DNA of 64,000 nucleotides, taken from positions 248,001-312,000 of the forward strand of contig PVWP01000002.1 of the NCBI GenBank assembly GCA_003003925.1, given 5' to 3'. The first letter of the stretch is position 1, and every line of letters begins with the position of its first letter. Made by a program: the position numbers and the translations under genes. The notes below the pieces were generated by a model, which ran no database searches, was not told the DNA's origin, and worked only from the letters and a program-made list of their open reading frames with translations. This document shows positions 44,403-53,986 of this stretch, piece after piece. The stretch comes from Aphanothece cf. minutissima CCALA 015 (GTDB lineage: Bacteria; Cyanobacteriota; Cyanobacteriia; PCC-6307; Cyanobiaceae).

Positions 44403-44594
44403 ATGATTCCTCCCTTCGGGTACTGCTCCGGGTCGGAGTCCGGAGCCAGCGCCCTGCGGCGGTATCAGGAACGCAAGCTGCGCCTGCTGAGCTTCTGGCG
44501 CGATGGCATCGAGCGCCAGCTGGCCGCGATGAACGCCGCCATCAGCACCCTGGAGCAGCAGATGCACCGCGATCAGGCCGATCACCAGGGGTGA
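44403..44594 (+). CDS. Small conserved helical protein, unknown function
   Basis: A 63-residue protein. After MIPPFGYCSGSES it becomes a long amphipathic helix (LRRYQERKLRLLSFWRDGIE, then AAMNAAISTLEQQMHRDQ). It could be a small adaptor or coiled-coil subunit. The ATG at 44403 is chosen because the conserved-looking part begins there; longer in-frame starts up to 44307 add low-complexity text. The last 53 bases overlap the 3' end of the convergent sigma factor gene. Confidence 0.55.
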   Translation: MIPPFGYCSGSESGASALRRYQERKLRLLSFWRDGIERQLAAMNAAISTLEQQMHRDQADHQG

Positions 44595-45306
44595 GTCCGC
44601 GGGCGTCCAGCTCCCGCCGCAGCTGCTCCAGCCCTTTGTGCAGCAGGCGTTTCACCGTCATCGGGCTGACGTCCATCTGGCGCCCGAGGCGGCGGTAGCT
44701 CCAGCCCGCCAGAACCACCTGGCGCACCACCAGCTGGGTGCGGGGATCGAGAAGCCCCAGCAGCATCGCCGCCGACGGTCCCGGTTCCTCCTGGCGGCAG
44801 GGCTCGCTGGCCGTCTGGGAGGCCACGGCCTCCACCAGGCAGGGATCGTCCAGGTTGGCGGGCCTGGCCAGCAGCCGCTGCAGCTCCAGCCGTTGCCACT
44901 CTGCCGGGGTGACGCCCAGGGTGCCGCTGAGCAGGGTGATCCCCCGGCCGGGATCCGCCAGCAGGATGGGGTGGCGGCTGAGTCGGTTGAACCGTTCCTG
45001 CAGTTCCGCCTGGCGCCGTGGCAGTCGCACCATCGGGGCCGCATCCCGCAGGTAGTGGAGGATGGCCCCCCGGATGTGGGGCCTGGCGAAGGCCTCGAAC
45101 GGGGTGCGGCGGTCCTCGTTGAACAGTTCGGCGGCCCGGATCAGCCCCAGCAGCCCCACCTGGAGCAGGTCTTCGAAGGATTCCCGGCTGCACCGGGCGT
45201 AGTGCAGCGCCAGGGGGCGGACCACGGCCCGGTACTGCTCCACCCGCCGGTTGCGGCGGGCGGCGGCGGCGGGAAGGGTCTGGCGGCAGGAGGGGGAAGG
45301 GGCCAT
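44542..45306 (-). CDS. SigF-like (group 3) RNA polymerase sigma factor
   Basis: A 254-residue sigma factor of the SigF/SigB type. Region 2 is visible as SFEDLLQVGLLGLIRAAELF and TPFEAFARPHIRGAILHYLRD (about 45-90), then region 3, and region 4 with the helix-turn-helix GWSYRRLGRQMDVSPMTVKRLL (about 205-228). No region 1.1, consistent with alternative sigma factors; in cyanobacteria SigF directs stress, pilus or envelope genes. No anti-sigma gene is adjacent. ATG 45306 is used. Converges on the small 44403 gene with a 53-base overlap. Confidence 0.88.
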   Translation of the reverse strand: MAPSPSCRQTLPAAAARRNRRVEQYRAVVRPLALHYARCSRESFEDLLQVGLLGLIRAAELFNEDRRTPFEAFARPHIRGAILHYLRDAAPMVRLPRRQAELQERFNRLSRHPILLADPGRGITLLSGTLGVTPAEWQRLELQRLLARPANLDDPCLVEAVASQTASEPCRQEEPGPSAAMLLGLLDPRTQLVVRQVVLAGWSYRRLGRQMDVSPMTVKRLLHKGLEQLRRELDARGLTPGDRPDRGASAAPGC

Positions 45307-45428
45307 GGTCGTGGGGCCTGGACGTCGGCGATGTCGGGACAAGCGGGGCGTGCCGTGGCGCCGATGACGGCTGGCGGTGCGCTCCTTTTCCAGAGAGGGC
45401 CAGGGGGCCCGAAACGCACAACCGTGAA

Positions 45429-45442
45429 ACCACGGAAGTCTG
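45429..45442. terminator. Small hairpin after the ATP adenylyltransferase gene
   Basis: CCGTG-AAAC-CACGG, 10 bases past the stop codon of the minus-strand gene. Short stem and only scattered T residues after it, so a weak terminator at best. Confidence 0.3.
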
Positions 45443-45451
45443 CCGTCGGCT

Positions 45452-46282
45452 TCAGGACCGCGGGGCGGCCACGTCCTCCAGCAGGGCCCAGGGACCGTGC
45501 CGTTCCAGCCAGCCCCTGTCGGAGCCTTCGGTGATCAGCAGGAAGCCGGCGAAGCCCAGGGCATTGACGCTGAAGCCGGCCCCGTGCTCCCGCACCCGCC
45601 GCACGGTCAGGAACCAGTCGTCGTCGAACAGTAGGTTGTAGGGGTGCAGGGGCTCGCTGTCGCGGTCCGGCTCCCCCAGCTCCAGATCCCTGGCATGGGC
45701 GTGGTACAGATCCGCCAGATCGGACCCGCCCAGGGGATCGCTGCGCCGGCTGAGGCGGTAGGCCCAGCACCAGGCGGGCGTCCCCGTCTCGAGCTGCTCC
45801 AGGAACAGCGGCGCCAGGGGGCAGCTGGGCTCACCGGGGCGGCGTGGCAGCAGCTGCAGATGGCGATGGGGCTGGCTGGCGCCGGAGCGGGCGCCGCTGT
45901 TGAAGAACCACAGCCCGCCGGTGTCCCGGCCCACCTCCGCCACCGCCTGCCAGTCGCAGGCCTCGATCCAGCCGGCCTGGGGGCGCCAGTCCCGGGTGAT
46001 CACCAGCAGGTGCGCCTCCTGCACCGGGTACTTGTTCAACAGCAGCACGTGGGCAGGCTCGAGCAGCTCCACCTGCAGGGGCCGGTCCCAGGGCAGGAAG
46101 GGATTGGGCCGGGGACCCCCCTGGCGCAGGTGCCGGGGCGTGGAGGAGAGCAGCTCGCGGACGACGAAGGGCTCGATGCCGGGGACCGGCAGGAGGCGCG
46201 TATCGAGGGGCACCAGAGCCCCCTGGCGCCGGGCCCGTTCCGTCACCTCAAGGGCCCGCTGCCAATGGCGCTCAGCTCGCAC
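45452..46282 (-). CDS. ATP adenylyltransferase (Ap4A phosphorylase)
   Basis: A 276-residue protein of the HIT/GalT superfamily. It splits Ap4A by phosphorolysis to ATP and ADP. The histidine triad-like active site is SQPHRHLQLLPR (about 138-149). Other blocks are NKYPVQEAHLLVITRDW and the C-terminal PYNLLFDDDWFLTVRR. The GTG at 46282 (VRAERHWQRALEVTERA) is chosen because it fits the family N-terminus; it overlaps the SpoIID-like gene by 11 bases. Last gene of gpsA-spoIID-apa. Confidence 0.9.
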   Translation of the reverse strand: MRAERHWQRALEVTERARRQGALVPLDTRLLPVPGIEPFVVRELLSSTPRHLRQGGPRPNPFLPWDRPLQVELLEPAHVLLLNKYPVQEAHLLVITRDWRPQAGWIEACDWQAVAEVGRDTGGLWFFNSGARSGASQPHRHLQLLPRRPGEPSCPLAPLFLEQLETGTPAWCWAYRLSRRSDPLGGSDLADLYHAHARDLELGEPDRDSEPLHPYNLLFDDDWFLTVRRVREHGAGFSVNALGFAGFLLITEGSDRGWLERHGPWALLEDVAAPRS

Positions 46283-47402
46283 CGGCCTGCAGTCGGGCCA
46301 GGGAGGCGCCCCGGTAGTAGCGCCCGAGGATCTCGTTGTACCGGAGTCCCTGCTCCGCCAGATCCTGGGCACCGTGCTGGCTCATGCTGGCCCCCAGGTG
46401 ACCGTGGGCCTCCTGGGTGATGCGGTTGGTGGCCGCGTAGAGGCTTTCGACGATGCCCCCCTGGTAGCTGAGGATCACCCCGGAGGTGCTGGCGGTGGCC
46501 TGGCGGGTGCGGGCGGTGACGCTGCCCAGGCCCCGGTAGGCCTGCCAGCGGGTGGTGTCGCCCAGGTGCCAGTGGGCACTGGCCGGACGGGCCATGTGGG
46601 CCATGGCGTAGGACCGGGCCGCCACGGCCTGGGCCTTGAGGGCCTCCATGTTCCAGCTGCTGGGCATTTCGGCGCCCACCACCGAGCTGATGTAGCGCTC
46701 CAGGGAAACGTGGTTCACCAGCTGGAGGCCCTGGGATCCGCGCAGCACCCTCAGGCGGCCTTCGTAGGGACGCCCGTCCACCTGCAGGACGTGGTCGGAC
46801 CCTGTCTCCAACCAGACCTCGGCCCGCCCGGCCATGGCCGCCGCCAGGTCGGGGGCGTCAGCGGCACCTCCCTCCTGGACGGGGCGCCCGTCCCGGTCGA
46901 CCAGCCGCCAGTAGCCGGTGGCACCGAGCCGGGGGGAGGGGGAGGCGCCCAGCAGGGCCACCCGGATTTCGAGGGGGACCTCCGCGCCGGCCTCCGGCTC
47001 CACCAGGGCCGGGTCGGGATCGCTCAGGCTGGTGCGCTGGGCCTGCAGGGACGCCGCCGCCAGCAGATCACCGTCCGGAGCACCGCTGGCCCCGGTGTCC
47101 GCCTGGGAGACCTCCCGGGGCTGGGCGATCAGGGCCTCCAGGAGGTCGGGATCGGAGCGGGAGGCCCCCGCCGGGATCAGTTCCTGGGCAGCGAAACCGG
47201 CCCCCACCGCCACGATGGCCAGGGGGGCGGTGAGCAGGATCGGGTGGCGGCGACACCCCTGCAGGAGTCGCCGGCCGGTGGCGCGGAAAGCGGCGATGGC
47301 GGCCGTGACGTGCCGGCTCACGGCGGAGATCCACAAAGGGGTCCATGGATCATGCCGGAGAATCCGTCTCCGTCGCCGCCCCGCGCAGGACGGTCGCCCC
47401 AT
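46272..47402 (-). CDS. SpoIID/LytB domain protein
   Basis: A 376-residue protein with a basic N-terminus, one membrane segment near 54-72 (PILLTAPLAIVAVGAGFA) and a C-terminal SpoIID/LytB domain (about 225-360: LQLVNHVSLERYISSVVGAEM, ALKAQAVAARSYAM). SpoIID in sporulating bacteria is a lytic transglycosylase for peptidoglycan; in cyanobacteria the role is unknown but likely envelope-linked. ATG 47402 or a GTG near 47321 may be the start. Downstream of gpsA by 24 bases. Confidence 0.85.
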   Translation of the reverse strand: MGRPSCAGRRRRRILRHDPWTPLWISAVSRHVTAAIAAFRATGRRLLQGCRRHPILLTAPLAIVAVGAGFAAQELIPAGASRSDPDLLEALIAQPREVSQADTGASGAPDGDLLAAASLQAQRTSLSDPDPALVEPEAGAEVPLEIRVALLGASPSPRLGATGYWRLVDRDGRPVQEGGAADAPDLAAAMAGRAEVWLETGSDHVLQVDGRPYEGRLRVLRGSQGLQLVNHVSLERYISSVVGAEMPSSWNMEALKAQAVAARSYAMAHMARPASAHWHLGDTTRWQAYRGLGSVTARTRQATASTSGVILSYQGGIVESLYAATNRITQEAHGHLGASMSQHGAQDLAEQGLRYNEILGRYYRGASLARLQAGAS

Positions 47403-47426
47403 TGCACAGCGCCCCAGCCCTGTCGT

Positions 47427-48347
47427 TCAGGCGGCCGCTTCGGCCCGCAGGTCGCGCTGCATCAGCTCCTGCACGGCCTGGCGGGCCTCCAGCTCGCCCG
47501 CCAGCAGGCGCACCACCTGCCCGCAGATGGGCAGTTGCCAGCCCTCCCGCACCGCCAGGGCGAGGGTGGCCCGGGCGGTGCGGGGCCCCTCCACGGTGGC
47601 GCCGATCCTGGCCAGGGCGGTGGCTTCATCGCAGCCCTCGGCCAGCAGGCTGCCGAAGCGGTAATTGCGGCTGAGGCTGCTGTTGGCCGTGGCCAGCAGG
47701 TCCCCCAGGCCGGCCAGGCCGTAGAGCGTGGTGGGCTGGCCGCCGAGGGCCTGGAGCACGACGGCGATCTCCGCCAGACCCCGGCAGAGCAGGGAGGCCT
47801 TGGCGTTCGCCCCCAGGCCCAGGCCGTCACTGATGCCGGCGGCCAGGGCGATCACGTTCTTGAGGGCCCCCGCCGCCTCGGTGCCGATCGGATCGGCGTT
47901 CGTGTATAGGCGCAGGTGCGGGGTCCGCAACTGCTCCTGCAGCCGGCGGGCCAGTGCCGGGTCGTCGCTGCTGAGCACGCTCGCGGCGGGCAGGCCCCGC
48001 TCGAGCTCCTCGGCCAGATTCGGGCCGCTCAGCACCGCCAGCGGCAGCGCCGGCAGGTGGCGGCGCCAGAGCTGGCTGGCGGTGCAGAGGCTGTCGAGGT
48101 CGATGCCCTTGCTGCAGCTCAGCAGCGGCAGGCCCTGCGGCCAGTGCCCCCGCAGGCCCAGGCCCAGGGGGGTGACCCCCACCATCGACACGGCCACCAC
48201 CACCAGATCGCAGTCCTGCAGCAGGGCCGCCGGGTCTCCCCCATCCCGCCGCGACCAGCTGCGGAGCTCATGCCCCTGGCGCTCCCAGAGCCGCAGCAAC
48301 GTGCCGCCCCAGGCACCCCGACCCAGCACGGTGATGCGCAGACTCAT
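47427..48347 (-). CDS. gpsA: Glycerol-3-phosphate dehydrogenase (NAD(P)+)
   Basis: A 306-residue enzyme that reduces dihydroxyacetone phosphate to sn-glycerol 3-phosphate for membrane lipids. The nucleotide-binding GRGAWGGTLLRL is at the N-terminus; SCSKGIDLDSL, LSGPNLAEEL and the catalytic Lys in GALKNVIALAAGISDGLGLG follow; the closing NSSLSRNYRFG is typical. The length is slightly short for the family (often about 330). Divergent from the SDR gene with 63 bases between. First gene of the gpsA-spoIID-apa run. Confidence 0.94.
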   Translation of the reverse strand: MSLRITVLGRGAWGGTLLRLWERQGHELRSWSRRDGGDPAALLQDCDLVVVAVSMVGVTPLGLGLRGHWPQGLPLLSCSKGIDLDSLCTASQLWRRHLPALPLAVLSGPNLAEELERGLPAASVLSSDDPALARRLQEQLRTPHLRLYTNADPIGTEAAGALKNVIALAAGISDGLGLGANAKASLLCRGLAEIAVVLQALGGQPTTLYGLAGLGDLLATANSSLSRNYRFGSLLAEGCDEATALARIGATVEGPRTARATLALAVREGWQLPICGQVVRLLAGELEARQAVQELMQRDLRAEAAA

Positions 48348-48410
48348 GGACCGACGCGCGGGGCGGATCCCCGGATGGCCCTGCCATCATGCGCCATCCC
48401 CCTGCCCGCC

Positions 48411-49139
48411 ATGACGACCGCCACCCACCCCTGCTGGCACGACTGGGAGGGCCAGGCCCTGATCGTGGGTCCGGGGGGCATCGGCCGGGCGCTGGCGGCC
48501 GAGCTGGCCCGGCGGGCGCCGGGACTGCGGATCCGCAGCGCCGGCCGCCGCGACGCGGACATCCGACTCGATCTGGCCGATGACGCCAGCCTGGCCGCGC
48601 TGGCCGCCTCTGCCGCCGACGCGCTCGCCCCCCTCCGGGTCGTGATCAACACCGCCGGGCTGCTGCACGACGGCCCCCTGCAACCGGAGAAGCGCCTCTC
48701 CCAGGTGAACCGCCAGGCCCTGGAGCGCAGCTTCGCCGTCAACGCCTTCGGGCCCCTGCTGCTCGCCCAGGCGGTCGAAGCCGCCCTGCCGCGCGACCGG
48801 CCGGTGCACTTCGCCAGCCTGTCGGCCCGGGTGGGCAGCATCGGCGACAACCGCCTCGGCGGCTGGTACGCCTACCGGGCCGCCAAGGCGGCCCAGAACC
48901 AGCTGTTGCGCACCCTGGCGATCGAATGGCAGCGCCGGCTCCCTTTGGCCTGCGTGACCCTGCTCCATCCCGGCACCGCCGCCACCCCGCTCTCGGCCCC
49001 CTTCGGCCGCTCCGTGCCGCCCGCAGCCCTGTTCAGCCCGGAGCGGGCCGCCGGCCACCTGCTCGATGTGCTGGAGGGCCAGACGCCCGCCGGCAGCGGC
49101 GCCTTCCTCGCCTGGGACGGCCAGCCGGTGCCCTGGTGA
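48411..49139 (+). CDS. Short-chain dehydrogenase/reductase, C-factor-like
   Basis: A 242-residue SDR. The dinucleotide motif is IVGPGGIGRALA (about 15-26) and the catalytic YxxxK is YAYRAAKAAQNQ (about 150-161), with the active Ser in FASLSARVGS. The overall sequence resembles the CsgA/C-factor subgroup common in cyanobacteria and proteobacteria. Substrate unknown. ATG 48411 is used, with an in-frame ATG 12 codons earlier. Confidence 0.88.
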   Translation: MTTATHPCWHDWEGQALIVGPGGIGRALAAELARRAPGLRIRSAGRRDADIRLDLADDASLAALAASAADALAPLRVVINTAGLLHDGPLQPEKRLSQVNRQALERSFAVNAFGPLLLAQAVEAALPRDRPVHFASLSARVGSIGDNRLGGWYAYRAAKAAQNQLLRTLAIEWQRRLPLACVTLLHPGTAATPLSAPFGRSVPPAALFSPERAAGHLLDVLEGQTPAGSGAFLAWDGQPVPW

Positions 49140-49161
49140 GGCACCGGCTGGCGGGCGTCGC

Positions 49162-49548
49162 TCAGGCGGCGTGGCTGCGCAGGACGTCCAGGGGGATCAC
49201 CTCCAGGGTGGAGAGGGCGGAGCTCTCCAGCCGCACGGGCGGGGCCATGCCGTCTTCGTAAGCCTCCAGCCAGCGGGCGGCGCAGACGCACCAGTGATCC
49301 CCGGGGCGGAGGCCGGGGAAGTTGTAGGCCGGCATCGGCGTCGACAGGTCGTTGCCCTGGGCGCGGCTGTAGGTGAGAAACGACTCGTTCACCACGCAGC
49401 AGACCGTGTGCCGGCCGAGATCACCGGGGTCGGCATGGCAGTAGCCGTCCCTGAACCATCCGGTGAGGGGCGCACAGCCACACTCCTGCAGCGGTTCTCC
49501 CAGCACGTTGCGGCTTTCGGCAGGGGGCTGCGGGGCGGAGGCGACCAA
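49162..49548 (-). CDS. DUF2237 family protein
   Basis: A 128-residue soluble protein. It matches DUF2237 (COG3651): NVLGEPLQECGCAPLTGWFRDG, then HTVCCVVNESFLTYSRAQGND, PGLRPGDHWCVCAARWLEA and the C-terminal LEVIPLDVLRSHA. Several conserved Cys residues suggest metal or redox function, but nothing is established. Converges on the SDR gene (22 bases apart) and is divergent from a small acidic protein. Confidence 0.88.
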   Translation of the reverse strand: MVASAPQPPAESRNVLGEPLQECGCAPLTGWFRDGYCHADPGDLGRHTVCCVVNESFLTYSRAQGNDLSTPMPAYNFPGLRPGDHWCVCAARWLEAYEDGMAPPVRLESSALSTLEVIPLDVLRSHAA

Positions 49549-49612
49549 GGCCGGAGCGGTGCAGGAACGGGGAGAGTCTGACGGAGGACTGGCACAAATT
49601 GCCCCCAGGAGG

Positions 49613-49642
49613 TTGACGAATTCCGGGGGAGAGGGGTTAAAG
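49613..49642 (+). promoter_or_regulatory. Candidate promoter for the 49665 gene
   Basis: A -35 like TTGACG (49613-49618), an 18-base spacer and a -10 like TTAAAG (49637-49642). Transcription would start some 15 bases before the ATG at 49665. It is the only intergenic site in the window with both boxes at about the right spacing. Confidence 0.5.
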
Positions 49643-49664
49643 GTCTTTCAGCACGACCCCCTTC

Positions 49665-49892
49665 ATGAGCTGGGATTTCACCGAGGATGCGGCCTTCCTG
49701 GCCCTCTGCGACGCCTACAAGGAAAGCGGTGAGCCCTCCGCCATGGAGTTTCTGGCCCATGGCGAGGGTGCCTTCCATTTCCAGGAGCTCACCCAGAACG
49801 CCGCGGGGGAAGGCATCGACCTGAGCGACTCCGACGCCCTCGACACCTTCCAGCAGGACGTGATCGACAGCCTGGAGGAGCTCTGCAGCTGA
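49665..49892 (+). CDS. Small acidic hypothetical protein
   Basis: A 75-residue very acidic protein (MSWDFTEDAAFLALCDAYKE at the start, TFQQDVIDSLEELCS at the end). No signal or membrane segment; likely helical. A plausible promoter lies just ahead. I do not recognise a family. Confidence 0.6.
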   Translation: MSWDFTEDAAFLALCDAYKESGEPSAMEFLAHGEGAFHFQELTQNAAGEGIDLSDSDALDTFQQDVIDSLEELCS

Positions 49893-49938
49893 GCTCCGCC
49901 TTCGCAGGGGCCTTGGCCGCTTCGCCCCCGGCCGGCCC

Positions 49939-50211
49939 TCAGCCGTAGAAGAAGGCGATTTCCTTGTCCTTGAGGCCCTCCCAGCCCGCTTCCCGCAGCC
50001 GCTGATCGAGGGTGAGCCGATCCATGTGTTTGGCGCCGGTGCGGACGATGCGGTTTCGCATCGACTTCTTCACGCCGCTGCGGGCCCGGCGGCTCTCCAG
50101 TTCCATGACTTCGCCGTAGAGGGCGAGCATGGCGGCCGGGATCGGGGAGCCGTCCAGATCCACGCCCGCCGCGATGGCGTCATCAACGCCGCCGGGTCCT
50201 GCGATGGCCAT
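49939..50211 (-). CDS. Small hypothetical protein, basic centre
   Basis: A 90-residue soluble protein. The N-terminal part is Gly/Ala-rich; residues about 30-90 look like three helices with a basic patch (ESRRARSGVKKSMRNRIVR) and end in GLKDKEIAFFYG. Could bind nucleic acid, but nothing more is visible. It lies 67 bases after metH on the same strand. Confidence 0.55.
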   Translation of the reverse strand: MAIAGPGGVDDAIAAGVDLDGSPIPAAMLALYGEVMELESRRARSGVKKSMRNRIVRTGAKHMDRLTLDQRLREAGWEGLKDKEIAFFYG

Positions 50212-50278
50212 GGCCAGGGATGCGAAGGGTCAGCAAAGCCTGCCATGGCCGGTCCCCAGGAGGAGCCTGAGAAGGGCC

Positions 50279-53200
50279 TCAGGCGCTGAAGTACCGGGCC
50301 TGGCTGTGCAGGGCCACCAGGGCGGTGGTGCTCTGCTCCGGCTCCAGCTGGTCGCTTTCGTCCATCGTCAGGCCGATGCGGTCGGTGCCCAGCCAGGCGA
50401 GCTGCTGACGGGAGTCGGCCACGTTCGGGCAGGCGGGATAGCCGAAGGAGTAGCGGCTGCCCCGGTAGCGCTGGGCCAGCACGTCCCGCAGGGCCGTGGG
50501 CTCGTCGGCGGCGAATCCCATCTCCCGGCGGATGCGGGCATGGGTCCATTCGGCCAGGGCCTCCGCCATCTGGACCGCCAGGCCGTGGAAATAGAGGTAG
50601 TCGCTGTAGCGATCGGCCCGGAAGAGCTCCTGGGCGAAGCTGGTGGCCCCTTCGCCCATGGTGACGGCCTGCATCGGCAGCACGTCCGCCGGCCGCTGGC
50701 TGCCGTCGGGAGCCGTCTCCAGGTCGCGGTAGAAGTCGGCGATGCAGTAGCGGTTGCCGCTGCGCTGGCGCGGCAGGGCAAAGCGCCCCAGCTCGCCGCC
50801 GCCGCCGGTGGCCGGATCTCCGTCGGCCATCGCAGAAGGATCGAACACCACCAGCTCATTGCCGGTGCGGCCGCAGGGGAAGTAGCCGTAGGCCACCCGG
50901 GGGGTGAGCAGGCCCTCCTGGCGGCAGCGGCCGAGCCACTCCTGCAGCACCGGTTCCGCCTTCTCGGCGAGCATCGCCTCGTAGTCCTGTCGGCTCTGCT
51001 GCTGGGTCTTGCGCAGCTGCCACTGGCCGGCGAAGAGGGCGTTGCGATCCAGGTAGGCGAACACCTCGTCGAGGTCGATCCCGGCCTCGGTGAGCACCCG
51101 GGTGCCCCAGAAGGGGGGCGCGAGGGCCGGTTCGGCCGGCACCGCCGCGGAGCGTTCGTCGCTGGGGCCCGCCCCTGTCCCAGCTGGCACCACCTCATCC
51201 GTCCCGGGCTCGGCCGGCGCCGGAGCCGCTCCAGGCTCCACGGACGCCTCGACTGCATCGGCGGCCGCCGCCCCGGAGGCGGGCTCAGCCAGCCCCAGGC
51301 CCTCGGGAGCGCCGTCGAGGAAACCCTGGTGGTCGTCCCAGCGGCCGGCCGCCTTGGCCTCCATCAGGGCATCCATGAAGCGCAGGTCGGCGAAGGCGTC
51401 CCGGCCGTAGATCACCTGGCCCCGGTAGGCCGCTCGGCAGTCGCCGTTGACGAACCGCGGTGTCAGCGCCGCTCCGCCGAGGATGACCGGAACGGAGATG
51501 CCGACCTCGTTGAAGGTTTCGAGATTGTCCTTCATGAAGGCGGTGGATTTCACCAGCAGGCCGCTCATGGCGATGCAGTCGGCGCCGTGCTGCCGCTGGG
51601 CCTCGACGATCGCGTCGACGCTCTGCTTGATGCCCAGATTCACCACCTCATAGCCATTGTTGGTGAGGATGATGTCCACCAGGTTCTTGCCGATGTCGTG
51701 AACGTCCCCCTTGACGGTGGCGATCAGAAACTTGCCCTTGCTGCTGGATTCGCCCTCCTGGCGCTCCATGTGGGGTTCGAGGAAGGCCACGGCCGCCTTC
51801 ATGGTTTCGGCGCTCTGCAGCACGAAGGGCAGCTGCATCTGCCCGGAGCCGAACAGTTCCCCCACCACCTTCATGCCATCGAGCAGGAAGGTGTTGATGA
51901 TCTTCAGGGGCGGATGTTCCGCCAGGGCCTCCTGCAGGGCGGGCTCCAGGCCGATGCGTTCGCCGTCGATGATGTGCTGCTTGAGCCGCTCCTCCAGGGG
52001 CAGGTCGGCCAGCGACGGCCCGGAGGCCCGGGCCTCCTTGGCGCTGACTCCCTCGAATTCGCTGGTCAGCAGGGTGAGGGGGTCGTGGACGCAGATGCCG
52101 TCCTCGAAACGACGCCGGTCGTGGATCAGGTCGCGGCAGATCTGCTGATGCTCCTCGCTGATCTTCGCCAGGGGGAGGATCTTGGCCGGGCTGACGATGG
52201 CCGCATCCATGCCCGCGGCGCAGCAGTCGTGCAGGAACACCGAATTGAGCACGATGCGGGCGGCCGGTGACAGCCCGAAACTGACGTTGCTGACCCCCAG
52301 CACCACATGGACGCCGGGAAGGTCCCGGCGGATCCGGCGGATCGCCTCGATCGTGGCGGCCGCGTTGGCCCGGTCCTCCTCGATGCCGGTGGAGATGGGC
52401 AGGGCGAGGGGGTCGTAGAAGATCTCATGGGCCGGCAGGCCGAATTCCAGGGCATCCCGGTAGGCCCGCTGGGCGATGGCGAACTTGCGCTCGGCGGTGC
52501 GGGCCATGCCCTCCTCGTCGATCGTGCCCACCACCACGCCGGCGCCATAGTCCCGGGCCAGTTCGAGCACCTTGAAGAAGCGCTCGTCGCCGTCCTCGTA
52601 GTTGGTGGAGTTGAGGATGCACTTGCCGCCGGCCACCTTGAGGCCGGCCTCCATCTTCTGCCACTCGGTGGAATCGAGCATCAGCGGCAGGTTGACATTG
52701 GTGACCAGGCGGCTCACGAGATCGTGCATGTCCTTCACCCCGTCGCGCCCCACGTAGTCGACGTTCACATCGAGCACGTGGGCGTTCTCCTTCACCTGGC
52801 CCCGGGCCACCGCCACCAGGCCGTCCCAGTCCTCGGCGTTGAGCAGTTCGCGCACCTTCTTAGAGCCGCTGGCATTGAGCCGCTCGCCGATGATCAGGAA
52901 GGAGTTGTCCTGGAAGTAGGGGGTGACGCCATAGATCGAGGCCACCGCCGGCTCGTAGTGGAGCGGCGGCCTCTGCAGACGCTGCCGGGGCAGCCGCACC
53001 TCGCGGGGGGCCGGCTTCAGACCGGCGGCGAGATCCGCCAGGGCGCCGATGTGGGCCGGGGTGGTGCCGCAGCAGCCACCGATCACCTGCACCCCCAGAT
53101 CCTCGACGAAATGCATCAGCTGCATCCGCATCTCGGTGGGGGTGAGCCGGTAGTGGGCCACGCCGCCGACGTTCTCCGGCAGCCCCGCGTTGGGGATGCA

Positions 53201-53986
53201 GCTCACCACAAACGGACTGTGCTGGCTCAGGTAGCGGATGTGCTCCTTCATCTGCTCCGGGCCGGTGGCGCAGTTGAGGCCGAGCACATCGATCGGAAAC
53301 GGCTCCAGGATCGCCACGACGGCGGCGATGTCGGAGCCCACCAGCATGGTGCCGGTGGTCTCCATGGTCACCGAGACCATCAGGGGCCGCCGCTCCCCGG
53401 CGGCGCTGAAGGCCTCCTCGATGCCCTGCAGGGCCGCCTTGATCTGCAGCACGTCCTGGCAGGTCTCGACGATGAACAGGTCGACGTCACCGGCGATCAG
53501 GCCGGCGGCCTGCTCGCGGAACGAGGCCTTCATCGTGTCGAAGTCGATGTGGCCGAGGGTGGGCAGTTTGGTGGTGGGTCCTATCGAGCCGGCCACGAAG
53601 CGGGGCTTCTCCGGCGTGCTGTAGGCGGCGGCCATCTCGCGGGCCAGTTCGGCGGCCCGGCGGTTGATGGCGAAGGCCTGGTCCTCCAGTCCGTACTCGG
53701 CCAGCACGATCGAGGCGGCCCCGAAGGTGTCGGTTTCGATCACGTCGCAACCCACCTCCAGGAACTGGCGATGCACCGCCTGGACCGCATCGGGCCGGGT
53801 GAAGACCAGGTTCTCGTTGCAGCCCTCCAGGGCCGCGCCACCGAAATCGGCTGCCGTCAGGTTCATCTCCTGCAGAGACGTGCCCGTGGCGCCGTCGAAG
53901 ACGAGCACCGGCCGGGTGGGACCGTGCAGCCAGTCGAGAAAGCCGATGCGGTCGGTGGGGTGGTGGATGGCGGCGGTGACGACCAT
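50279..53986 (-). CDS. metH: Cobalamin-dependent methionine synthase
   Basis: A 1235-residue enzyme that methylates homocysteine from methyltetrahydrofolate through cobalamin. Order: homocysteine domain (about 15-330, zinc Cys in [10 protein letters not shown] and [10 protein letters not shown]), pterin domain (about 350-630), cobalamin cap and B12-binding domain (His ligand in [12 protein letters not shown] near 758), then the AdoMet-dependent activation domain (about 960-1235, [28 protein letters not shown]). Between the last two an Ala/Pro/Glu-rich linker of about 60 residues (895-955) is inserted. It overlaps the ilvE stop by one base. Confidence 0.97.
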   Translation of the reverse strand: MVVTAAIHHPTDRIGFLDWLHGPTRPVLVFDGATGTSLQEMNLTAADFGGAALEGCNENLVFTRPDAVQAVHRQFLEVGCDVIETDTFGAASIVLAEYGLEDQAFAINRRAAELAREMAAAYSTPEKPRFVAGSIGPTTKLPTLGHIDFDTMKASFREQAAGLIAGDVDLFIVETCQDVLQIKAALQGIEEAFSAAGERRPLMVSVTMETTGTMLVGSDIAAVVAILEPFPIDVLGLNCATGPEQMKEHIRYLSQHSPFVVSCIPNAGLPENVGGVAHYRLTPTEMRMQLMHFVEDLGVQVIGGCCGTTPAHIGALADLAAGLKPAPREVRLPRQRLQRPPLHYEPAVASIYGVTPYFQDNSFLIIGERLNASGSKKVRELLNAEDWDGLVAVARGQVKENAHVLDVNVDYVGRDGVKDMHDLVSRLVTNVNLPLMLDSTEWQKMEAGLKVAGGKCILNSTNYEDGDERFFKVLELARDYGAGVVVGTIDEEGMARTAERKFAIAQRAYRDALEFGLPAHEIFYDPLALPISTGIEEDRANAAATIEAIRRIRRDLPGVHVVLGVSNVSFGLSPAARIVLNSVFLHDCCAAGMDAAIVSPAKILPLAKISEEHQQICRDLIHDRRRFEDGICVHDPLTLLTSEFEGVSAKEARASGPSLADLPLEERLKQHIIDGERIGLEPALQEALAEHPPLKIINTFLLDGMKVVGELFGSGQMQLPFVLQSAETMKAAVAFLEPHMERQEGESSSKGKFLIATVKGDVHDIGKNLVDIILTNNGYEVVNLGIKQSVDAIVEAQRQHGADCIAMSGLLVKSTAFMKDNLETFNEVGISVPVILGGAALTPRFVNGDCRAAYRGQVIYGRDAFADLRFMDALMEAKAAGRWDDHQGFLDGAPEGLGLAEPASGAAAADAVEASVEPGAAPAPAEPGTDEVVPAGTGAGPSDERSAAVPAEPALAPPFWGTRVLTEAGIDLDEVFAYLDRNALFAGQWQLRKTQQQSRQDYEAMLAEKAEPVLQEWLGRCRQEGLLTPRVAYGYFPCGRTGNELVVFDPSAMADGDPATGGGGELGRFALPRQRSGNRYCIADFYRDLETAPDGSQRPADVLPMQAVTMGEGATSFAQELFRADRYSDYLYFHGLAVQMAEALAEWTHARIRREMGFAADEPTALRDVLAQRYRGSRYSFGYPACPNVADSRQQLAWLGTDRIGLTMDESDQLEPEQSTTALVALHSQARYFSA

